From: Gonocerus acuteangulatus
Lineage: Eukaryota; Arthropoda; Insecta; Hemiptera; Coreidae
Length of the DNA: 64,000 nt
Reading direction: 5' to 3'
Assembly (NCBI GenBank): GCA_946811695.1
Contig: OX328124.1
Coordinates: forward strand, 96,457,304 to 96,521,303
The first letter of the stretch is position 1, and each line of letters starts with the position of its first letter. The translations under genes were made by a program, and so were the position numbers. The notes under the pieces were generated by a model. That model was not told the DNA's origin. It worked only from the letters and a program-made list of their open reading frames with translations, and did not search any database. Shown here in pieces: positions 54,895-64,000 of the stretch.

Positions 54895-56681
54895 ATTTCA
54901 AAGAATGGTGTACACCGGATACCGAAGGTTCATCAAAGCCAGACCAGATATGAGAAAAAGCTATCTATGAACATCCCCCTCAAAAATGCCGCGGTAAATG
55001 AAACTAAAAACATAAACAAGCAAAGAATTGGACTTCTATCATTAGAACCATCGCAAAATAATTTAAGCAAGACTAAGAAGGGCGTATGAAACGAAACATT
55101 CATGCTTAAATACAGTTTATTGCTTTGTGATTTATAAAAGCGGTTTAGGTGCAGTTTCTTTAAACAGCTGACATTGGAAGTTTGAATTCTTTTTGTGCCC
55201 AATCGTGCAAGGCCAATAATGACTCAGAAGCCTCTGCACAGAAAGTGGAGTCGCATCCGGCTCTGAGAGCCTGAACCAAGGTCTTCCAGTCTTGCAGCAC
55301 TTTAATTATTACTTTAGACAAATATCTATAATATTTATTAACAAAAAATAAATATGCTTTTTTTCTTCTTTTCATGTCCTCCAAGCTGTTATTCCATAGA
55401 ATATTTTATCCGATGAATATATCTTCAACGACTCTGCAATAAGAATGCCTAATCACACATTTACTATAATTATGCATAAGGCGAAATAAATTCAAGTTGA
55501 GCAAACGCCGATATAAACAAGATGTCAGTAATTACTGGCTGAGCTTTTTCCAGCTAACAATTCTTACAGAGTTTAGAAGAGCAGCAATATTGATTATGGT
55601 GCACAACGTTTATTTGGAGGATAAAATATAAGCCCGGATGGTTGATGTGAAACACACATTCTCTATCTCTGGAATAAATGGCCAAGATCTGTCCCTGCAC
55701 GGGAAATACTGTACACGCAGCAAATGATGATTCAGGTAATATCAATGATTAAAATATTAATTAATATGTATATATTAAGATGTCCGAAAAATGCATTTAA
55801 TTCAAATAGGGTTAGGAATTTTTATCTTACTATTTAGGATTCTCTAATGCAACATGCATAACTAAAGTTGGAGTCAATTCCGTTCCTTGACAATTTTTTC
55901 AAAAATCCTCAAGCGAAAATGGTGGACGCAGATCTGTGGTTAAACACTTTCCGCATTCAGGGCATCTTTGAAGTTAAAATCGGTCCAGGGTTTGACTTCA
56001 TGGCCAAATGCCAGGGAGTGGAGAAATTTTCTTGCCACATTGGGGGCAATGAGCTCTTTGTTCGTATGAAATCTTATATAGATATAGTTAAAAGCTAAAT
56101 ATGTTGAGTTATTGCCACAATATGTTTCTTTATATGTTGTGTCATTCCCTTTTAACCTTCTAGCAGATTTTCGGAATACTTAAAAAAATCAGTAGGATTA
56201 TTATTTCCTAAAATACTGAAAAAAAATAACAAAAAACTGTAAGACGAATACTCTTATTCGGCTTATGTTTTTCTCTGCCACACCGATAATAATATTCCTT
56301 CGATGAATAGGCTATAAATATGCAAATATTTGACAAATTATTGGATTACTGTTCTCCTAACATTATACCATGCATATTTTATTTATATTTTCATAAATGA
56401 AACTAGCTACATAATATTAAAAACAAACGAGAAAAACGTTCCTGACTAACAGCAAAATCGAGCAAGTGGATATTTTTTACAACATTTATTTTCTTTAGTA
56501 ATTGCCTTTTAACAGTAAACTATTTTAAATTTACTATAGTTTACGTACGGTAGGCATTTTAATTTGGCATTTTTACAATACGGACGATAATTGACAGTGG
56601 ACAGAAGTAAAATAATTTATATTCGCTCACCATTTAGAATAGAACTACGATTTCATACGTTTATATCTGAACAATTTTAAG

Positions 56682-56723
<42 letters not shown>

Positions 56724-57600
56724 AAATCTGAATAATGATTATTGGGAAATTATAAAATATGAGATACTCACACACAAGTAAGGAAAATAAAATATTAAAA
56801 GAAGACAAATTAAAGAATATACCTACTAATAAAAATCGCTTATTTTAGGTACTATCATAGGTTTCTTTCTACATAAGCATAGAAAGAAAACACTTCTACT
56901 TGTGACACTGGCAACAATATGGTTGATAGTTAGAAGATACAGATCATCACAAAATGCAGAACACAGCAACCTTTGAAGTACATAATTTACTTAAAATCTC
57001 TTGAAATAAAAGCGCTTTGATCAATCCTCGTTTTCTTTTAGCTAGCAGAATTGTAAAGTATAGTGAGAAGTTGGTTTACTCCAACACTGTCTACAGAGAT
57101 AAAAACATTGTCTAAGGCCAAGCCAGCTGTAGCCCGTCGAACGTAAGAACTAACCCCAAAAAAAAAAAAAAACACTGTTGAGCATCTGACGGGACGAGGG
57201 TGTAATTTACTTCGACTTAACCCCCCAGACGTTCGGTTGCTCTCACGGAAACGCTGAAATGTTCCCAGCTGAAGAGCGTAAATACCATATCGACGGATCA
57301 ATCTAAAAACTTATTTCAAGATCAAAAATATTTTTCTGTGATTCCATTTGACAGAAGAATAATTGAAGTATTGATTTAGGCTCTCACATGGTAGAAAAAT
57401 TACGCAATCCTAGCATCTTCTGCTTTCGACCTGGCGCCCTCTGCATTGCTGATAAGTAATTTACGAACGAAGATTAAAGAAAAATGATCTTTTTGGATTT
57501 AGTTGAGCACTGGGTGCCAAAAGGGCTATCGAACTGATAGGCTCAGACATTTTATCAAGTGAAAAAATAGTTTGCCACTATTTTCATGAGAATACTAAAA
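54895..57600. other. Mostly unrecognised; possible exon-like frames
   Basis: On the minus strand 55160-55384 includes LQDWKTLVQALRAGCDSTFC and ASESLLALHDWAQKEF, which look protein-like but match no family I know. On the plus strand 55868-56098 (MESIPFLDNFFKNPQAKMVD…) is similarly unassigned. A (CA)n-(TA)n tract lies at 56687-56722. No splice pattern joins these frames convincingly. Confidence 0.3.
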
Positions 57601-57860
57601 TCTAATATATATCTATATATTGGGGGCCTTTATCAACGCAATAGTACCCAAAACAATGATTTTTAGAATTGTTCTCTCTTAGTCGGTTTATCTGTTTGTC
57701 TGTGCGCGCTAATCTCAGAAACACCTTATCCGATTTAGTTGCGGTTTTCACTAACATATTGTGGTAAGCTTCACTTAACATTTAGTGTTTGTGTCATGTC
57801 AATCGGTTCATAAATCGTTGGCATAAGTTATGCCAATGTAAAGAATCGCGTCGAACATTT
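57601..57860 (-). repeat. Dispersed-repeat tail, minus strand
   Basis: ATATATCTATATATTGGGGG, TCTGTTTGTCTGTGCGCG and CTCAGAAACACCTTATCCGA resemble, in reverse, the GACAGACA…TATATATAGATTT tail of the repeat ending at 11237. Partial and diverged. Confidence 0.4.
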
Positions 57861-57941
57861 CATGGACTAGGTATTTTTTTTTAAATACCCATACGACGGT
57901 GTGATTTTTCCGGCAAAATATAGAATCCAGGCATTATATAG

Positions 57942-57942
<1 letters not shown>

Positions 57943-58033
<91 letters not shown>

Positions 58034-58052
58034 ATACATATATATATATATA
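57943..58052. repeat. (TA)n-(GA)n-(TA)n microsatellite
   Basis: About 50 bases of TA, 38 of GA, then interrupted TA. Predicted frames here encode only Tyr-Ile, Arg-Glu or Ser-Leu repeats. Confidence 0.95.
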
Positions 58053-59763
58053 TCTTCCATCACACATAGTCCGAGGAAGGAGAGTTCTATCAGCTGATTG
58101 GATAGGCGGAGCTCCGTTCTCGAGTTGGGATTGATAGCCAGATGGCTAATGCCTGATCCGCCTATTGTTAGATTGCGATCTGGCGTCGTTAGCGGATCAT
58201 CACTTGATGATCTCAGCTCCCAGCGCATAGTTACTACAAAATGCCGGCTGGGTTGTAAATTACTCAGCAGGCGTTGAAAGGCCAACAGGAACCCAGCGAA
58301 AATATCTCGCGTCATGTTGTCAAATAACCCAGCATAATAAAATTACAGTTTGTCCCTTCTGTTGATGTAATTATATGAAGGGCATGAGTTTAACAAAGGC
58401 GATTTGTCCATTGCAAAATTATTAGAAGTAACAACATTATTCAGTGACCTTAATATTCCTTTTTATCAACCCTTTACCCAAATCCCTCTACCGCAAATTC
58501 CATTCGAACTTACACGGGCATCCTAACTCCTTAATAAACTCTCTATCCTCCCAGCACATCCGTCTCTACCCCATTCGCTGACTGAAACGCATGTAGCTTT
58601 GAGATCAACTCTAGAAGATCTACTGTAAAATAAAAATATATCTGTCTACTGTGCTACAAATATATCCGAGTACTGCAACTGTGCACAATTCAAATTCATG
58701 ACAATGTAACCCTTCAATAATTTATTAGAAATGTATTCTATACGATGTTGTAAAATCAGAAAAAGTAATACTAAAAAAGAAACGAATTCTTCAAGAAAAG
58801 TTTTATTAAAACATGTTATTTCATGAGTGCAATAGTTTTATTTAACCATTATGTACGAGGCCCGACTAGATACATGTTTGTAGACAATTTATTTACTTAT
58901 ATAAATTTTAAAGTCCAATATAATTAATTTTAGGACGGGTTATCGACAGGTAACCACCCTTTTATACCCAGGATGATGCATTTTCAGACACTTGATTGTA
59001 AGATAAATGTATTGTAGAGTAGGAAGGAATAGTAACTGCATAGGAAAATTGTCTGTGCACAAATAGAGATGATTTAATTTTCTATTTAGCATAAATTTTA
59101 TTCTCTTAAAATGGACTCCTGTAAAGGCTGCTTCCAATTAACTTCTGGAGTTAATCATAAAATACTCATAAAACATGAATGAAATGTGCGTTTGATGTCC
59201 TACTAAAGGATATATTTATCATTTCTATGCCTCCGTATTAGATTTATCATTAAATCTATAAAGGCCTGTTGTATTTCCATGTAAGGCTGGTATAAAGAAG
59301 TAGTTGCCGGAGCTAAAATGAGATAGCGGGCAGCTTGCCAAGGCACACCCGCTCAGCACGTGGAGTTTAATACGCGCCCAAGGCGGGAACAGACCTACAG
59401 ACTTATCATGCATACCAGCCTTAACGACACATTCAACCGCTATACCGTCACAACGCAATAGTTGAATAGAAAGGAAAGAAAACTGACTCATAAAACACAA
59501 TTGCTAGATGCGAAATTACTACAAATCAATATTAATTCCGGAGAACAGTATTATAATCTATCCGCGAGAGGAAGATTTTTCCAGCCATAGTTCTTAACAC
59601 AAGTAAAAAGATCGAAAAAGCGTCCAGCGCTTTTCTATAACGTTTTAGTTTTATAATATTTAAAAAGTACACCGCGAAATAACATAAATAATTATTTATA
59701 AATTAATGAGCATCCGCTACCGAGGCGATTCTCTCAATATCATTTTTACGTATACACCCACAC
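58053..59763. other. Unrecognised; two GC-richer patches
   Basis: 58070-58320 (GATTGGATAGGCGGAGCTCC) and 59280-59425 are GC-richer than their flanks. The second is bounded by a 12-bp perfect inverted repeat TAAGGCTGGTAT (59282-59293, 59412-59423), possibly a tiny element. Nothing else recognised. Confidence 0.4.
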
Positions 59764-59941
59764 TAAGGGTGCGTTTACACTAGGATAGTTATTGCAGGAT
59801 ATTTCTATCAGAGAGAAATTCTGACTAGTGTAAACCATGTAGAATTTATTGCAGACATACATTTTACATGGTTTCCATTAATCGCAATTTCTCTCTGATA
59901 TAAATATCCTTCAATAACTATCAAGTGTAAACCCACCCTTA
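59764..59941. mobile_element. 178-bp MITE
   Basis: Inverted ends TAAGGGTGCGTTTACACTAG and complement of TAAGGGTGGGTTTACACTTG, with pairing continuing through TAGTTATTG(C/A)AGGATAT and TCAGAGAGAAATT, so the arms are about 60 bp. The left end resembles the solo end at 6279. Superfamily not certain. Confidence 0.85.
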
Positions 59942-61435
59942 TATACAATTGGAATTATACATTTACATTCAATTTTTCAAATAGGTATACAATAATTTAT
60001 ACATTTATATAATATTACATATACATCTGATTATAACATAATAAAAATACTAGCATCCTAAATAAAATAAAATAAATCTAAATGTTACGTGTAAAACATT
60101 GAAAAATAAGTAGTAATTCGTGCGCTGCCACCAAAAAAATAAAATAAAACAACATTAAGCGATAAAAAAACATTTTAATAAAGAATTAAAATGCTTCGAT
60201 CACATTGATATATACTCGAAGAAGCAAATAAAAATAAATTGAACAAAGTAGCGTGATAAATAAATAATAAAATACATGAAATGAAATGAAATAGATTTTT
60301 TAATGTAATAAAGAGAAAATACGTATAACATTGATGTGAACTTTTTTTTTAAATTTAAAATAACACTAAAAAGTTATTAAACTCAAGAATATATAAAAGA
60401 ATAAAATATCATGACATAGATTTATTTAAAATCATCAAAAGTGAGTTATCCTGATAGGAATAAAAAATGGGAGGAACAAATTAAATATTGATTTTAGAGG
60501 TTAACTATCCCATGTTGACATGTTAGTATTACATATCTGTTCATGACCAATCGACCGCGTTATCGGCTCAACGTCATAATTGGGTTCCCATTGAATACAA
60601 AGAGAAGATATCCACTAAAAATGTACATTTAGTAAAAAAATGTGTTTTCCTGCAAAGAATAAAAGTCGTATTTAATCAAAATATGTACTAGTTTCTTAAA
60701 ATAGCACTATACGAATGATCTTCAACAGAGTCACGTAGAATTGATAAAATTCGACAAAAACAAACTAATAACAAAGAGGATAAATAAAAAATGATTTGAA
60801 AATGAGCTCCTAACACTCTTTTCTTGAACAAAACGATTGCACCACTAATCAAACTTAATTGATAATCAAAAAAGAAATGCCCCACCTGCTCCCGAATTTG
60901 AATGACGCTTTGGGATTCGGAACGCCAGGTGCTTATAATATAATATACCCCCCTGTAGGGTAAAATATATAGGACAAACAGGAAGATTATTATACACATA
61001 ACTTTATGAACTCATTAAGATAGCAGATGCAAAACGACCGACGGGTGCATAACAGTTTTTCATGACAAACGACTACTTTAAATTCTATAAAACACAAGTG
61101 AAATGAATCATTAGAGAGGCCTACGAAATAACAGAACGTCAATACAAAAGGCTAATATAGACGAAACAAATAAGTTGGATTGGCCAATCAGGACATTAGG
61201 AAGGACGTCTCGGTCACGTATAAATAGCACCCCGGCTTGACCTAATCTTGTTCTAAGATGTTATACCAGGAGGAAGACAGCAGAATGTCACACCACATCG
61301 ATACGGCCTTATCTACAAGTATGGTGAAGTTTCTAATATATACTAAATTAAGAAATAAATGTCACTCATCCGCTCAGTTAGTTTTCAGATATACCTCCAC
61401 CCTCCCGCATAATGACAATGATCTGTTATAATGAT
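59942..61435. other. Unrecognised AT-rich sequence
   Basis: Nothing identified. Confidence 0.4.
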
Positions 61436-61575
61436 ATGAAGATAGTTAGCCGTTGAAGTGATAAGAAGTCAAGAAATTGTTGGAATTCGGCTAAGAGAAA
61501 ACGTCAGATTTTCAGAAAATCTATATTTGGAACGTTTCATCCTGCTCTTTGGCAGCCTTCTTCAGCTAAAGTAAA
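61436..61575 (-). mobile_element. Solo PLE-A-type terminal segment
   Basis: TAGTTAGCCGTTGAAGTGAT, AATTCGGCTAAGAGAAAACG and the hammerhead region match the left copies at 14356 and 38633. No partner copy follows. Confidence 0.75.
61531..61565 (-). ncRNA. Partly degraded hammerhead motif
   Basis: Minus strand: CTGAAGA, GGCTGCC/AAAGA/GCAGGAT (stem II partly broken), GAAACGTT. Confidence 0.5.
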
Positions 61576-61675
61576 ATTATACACAATTAAAACCGAGAAT
61601 AATCACAACAACAAGTTTTACATAATGACAATAAGTTTTAACAAAACTTTTTAAGTGGATATTAGGTAAAAGACG

Positions 61676-61893
61676 TGGGCGTATATAAGGGAGGGGGAGG
61701 CTGAGCAGGCTGCAGCCCCCCCCCCCGAAATTTTGATTTCATCAGTAAAAATGTGTCATAAAACCTTTAAAAATAAATTAAACAAGACTTCTTAGTTATT
61801 TTAGGTGCAATAACGTTTTAGTTGTCTAAAACTATTCAAAGTTCTAAATTGTTAGTATTCCATTCCCTGGAAATGGTACCCCCCCCCCCCATA
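61676..61893. mobile_element. hAT-like MITE, right-truncated copy
   Basis: GTGGGCGTATATAAGGGAGG, AGGCTGCAGCCCCCCCCC, TTTTGATTTCATCAGTAAAA and TTCCATTCCCTGGAAATGGT follow the 54429-54732 copy. The right terminal repeat is missing after the C-run. Confidence 0.8.
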
Positions 61894-62042
61894 AAGAGGT
61901 TTTTATGAACAAATCGATCAGTATTTTTATACAGACCTTAGTAGAGAGTAAAAAAAAAATGTTTTCAAAGAATAACTTAGGTATTTTGAACAAGATGAAT
62001 TATATAATCAAGCGGGTTCAATTTTTTCAAACTCAAGAAAAG

Positions 62043-62322
62043 ATGGCAAATGAAGGGGTCGGGGCAAAATAGTACCAAGCAACATTTCCCACAAAACTTT
62101 ACTGTAGCTGCTATATGTTGGATATTATGCGGGACTATCAGTTGGAATGGTTAGGGGCAACAAGATTAAGTAGCATACAGAGATTCTAGTCATATATTAG
62201 TAGTATTTACATCAGAGACTGATAGTCCCACATAATATCCAACATATACCAGCTACAATTAAGTTTTGTTAAAAATGTTGCTTGGCACTATTTTGCACCC
62301 ACCTCTTCAAATTTGGTAATTT
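62043..62322. mobile_element. 280-bp foldback element
   Basis: The left arm (about 62043-62138) and the right arm (about 62217-62322) share, inverted, GCAAAATAGTACCAAGCAAC, ATATGTTGGATATTATG and GGGACTATCAGT. Arms are about 90% alike by eye. The ~78-bp loop has no feature. Confidence 0.82.
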
Positions 62323-62435
62323 ATAAATACTTGATGATCTTCTTTGGTAAATAGAAAGAGCGATTAATTTCACAAGGGCAATGATTCATCGTCAATGTTT
62401 CAATAAATAGTCATAAAGCGGTGTAAACAGTTAGC

Positions 62436-62640
62436 TGTCAGAGTGATACGCTGAGAGTTCTATAGTTCGGACGTCCATGTCTTTGGCAGCCTTTTTCAGG
62501 AGTAAATACCAGGAAGTAAAGAGAAAACTAAATGTAGGAGTTAAGTGGCCATGAGATAAACTGCCACTTAACTCGTGCCTTTGGTCTTTCTCCACCTCCA
62601 GGCATTTACTTCTGAAAAAGGCTGTCAAAGAACTCGCCCA
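62436..62640. mobile_element. Degenerate inverted pair of Penelope terminal segments
   Basis: GTCTTTGGCAGCCTTTTTCA (left) and CTGAAAAAGGCTGTCAAAGA (right) are the decayed stem II regions of two opposed hammerheads. GCCACTTAACTC / GAGTTAAGTGGC forms the inner palindrome. The GAAA box is lost on both sides. Confidence 0.6.
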
Positions 62641-62839
62641 AAGTACAAATACAGATTCTTCTGAAACTTTTGTTGGATTTAGCAGAAAATCTCTGAAAGC
62701 CATCATTAAAAAAGTTATATTTAGAGATGAAGCAACTTCCATACGGATCAGCTCTTTCACTCCATTTATTCGTAATAAAGGCATAAAATTCAATCCGATA
62801 GGTGGCAATAAAAACCCAGCTTCAATTTCGGACTATTAA
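62580..62839 (+). CDS. Unrecognised exon-like frame overlapping a PLE remnant
   Basis: A pyrimidine-rich tract ending in AG (CTTTCTCCACCTCCAG) precedes an open frame that reads KKAVKELAQSTNTDSSETFV, GFSRKSLKAIIKKVIF, RDEATSIRISSFTPFIRN and KGIKFNPIGGNKNPASISDY before TAA at 62837-62839. The basic, helical composition is more protein-like than most frames here. I do not recognise it. The first residues derive from the Penelope hammerhead region, so a host exon would mean exonisation. It may equally be transposon-derived or chance. Confidence 0.25.
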
Positions 62840-64000
62840 GGCCGAACCACGACTTTATGTTTCGTCCCATATTAATTAATGAAATGGATAGTGACGTAAA
62901 AGTAATGAAGATAAAATATTGTTCAAAATTTATCAAGATTAATCTCACTTTTATTGCTCAGAAGAAAATATTTGAACCATTAAAGGTCTTTTATGACGGC
63001 AGGAAGCTATATTACGGAAATTCTCGGTAGCTATTGGCATATTACTACAGCCCGTCTTGTTTAACATGCGTAGAAACTTTACTTTACGTTCAAAAGTGTC
63101 ATGTTCAGACCGGTTCTAAAGACATCACGCAAAATAAACAAATCAAAAAATCCAGTAAATGTTATTAACCTCTTATAACCTACCTTTGTACTAAGGCTTG
63201 AACGAGGACGAAACATATACATTGATTTGGAGAAGAATGTATTATTATTGCCAAATTATTTTGCATAGGATTTTTTTTCTATTTAGGTGAAGAATATCTT
63301 GGTTCAGGTCTTCTTAGATTGAAGCTCATTGTGACAAATACTATGAGGCCTTATTAAAACGTTTACATTGAAAATCTTCAAAAGAGTTAACTCTCAAAAA
63401 AATTATACATAGGAATTACGTCATTGGTGTCGCAATATGTTAGGAGGATAATATTTTGAGAATTGTAATCTGCTAGTGCGTTTTCTCACTAATGTAAATT
63501 CAGTATTATATAAGCTTGGCTGAGTTTATAGTTAGCGTTTGTCTCCACAAGAATCGGCAGGACACTGAAATCATATCAGTAGGGTTCATTGTCATTATTT
63601 AACTATTAAATTGCATTAGGTCACAACCCTACAAATAGTTAATAAATAATTTTGATATTTTGTATTTCCTTATTTATTCCTACTTATATGGGCCCCTTAT
63701 AGTTCCTCGAAGATATTCGTTACCTATAATAGCATTTTGTTAACGTGGCGTTGCAATTTGTTATTAATATTATTCAAGTAACAAGCCCTTGTATAGTTTT
63801 CCTTTTAGTGTGATTCGTTCACAAATCATATTCTATCAATGTAACCAATAGACCTGCTGATCATTCGCCTTCACTTGGCGTCCTGGTTCATTCATTCTTT
63901 TTGTTCCCCGCCCATATGTTGAGGAATAGAGGTAGGAAAGGCAAGTTTCCCGGGTTTTTTTTTCTTCCATACTGGCAGAGGTGAGAGGGAAGCGCCTCGA
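62840..64000. other. Unrecognised sequence
   Basis: No gene, repeat end or RNA motif recognised to the end of the window. Confidence 0.4.

Noticed and set aside
55160..55384. Host gene exon
   Set aside because: Part of the peptide looks protein-like, but there is no recognisable family, no firm splice sites and no partner exon.
62431..62808. 125-residue frame on the minus strand
   Set aside because: It runs antisense through the degenerate PLE inverted pair and the opposite-strand frame. No domain recognised and composition not protein-like.

Overview
This is a gene-poor, AT-rich window of animal nuclear DNA made almost entirely of decayed transposable elements, microsatellites and unrecognised intergenic sequence. 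There are no operons, ribosome binding sites, rRNA genes, CRISPR arrays or convincing multi-exon host genes. Penelope-like elements with hammerhead-ribozyme motifs, Helentron-type HINE elements resembling Drosophila DINE-1, tRNA-derived SINEs, a Ty1/copia fragment, an RNase H-bearing LINE and several MITE families together suggest an arthropod, probably an insect or chelicerate. That assignment is an inference, and no species can be named.

Layout. 0-6.5 kb: a 103-bp satellite, a hairpin MITE, and a possible 2.25-kb TIR element (3956-6207) holding a Penelope-like element (PLE) with a GIY-YIG endonuclease end and two inverted hammerheads. 6.5-14 kb: a SINE tail, a dead copia element, 347-bp and ~123-bp tandem repeats, and a 765-bp foldback. 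14-22 kb: an inverted PLE pair, a HINE 5' end, SINEs, a LINE tail and MITEs. 22-24 kb: a SINE tail, a LINE 3' end with poly(A), and a HINE 3' end. 25-28 kb: HINE-1 containing HINE-2, which contains a PLE fragment with the best hammerhead of the window. 30-34 kb: an intact HINE-1, a broken LINE with RNase H, and a SINE. 35-40 kb: a SINE with a clear target duplication, PLE fragments, an inverted hammerhead pair and a truncated HINE-2. 44-51 kb: HINE-1, a composite MITE, three PLE families, and a ~1.8-kb palindrome built from head-to-head PLE ends in which one arm has lost its endonuclease domain. 52-55 kb: a Harbinger deletion derivative with TTA duplications, and a MITE containing a hAT-like MITE with an 8-bp duplication. 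59-63 kb: small TIR elements and PLE remnants.

How the parts relate. No element looks autonomous. PLEs carry paired inverted minimal hammerheads, with or without a GIY-YIG fragment. The HINE families carry complementary 5' and 3' subterminal repeats, a 3' hairpin and an internal microsatellite, and would need a Helentron Rep-helicase from elsewhere. SINEs would rely on LINE machinery. Because several elements are multi-copy within the window, paralogous copies act as empty sites. These let insertions, target duplications and the order of insertion be read directly from the sequence.
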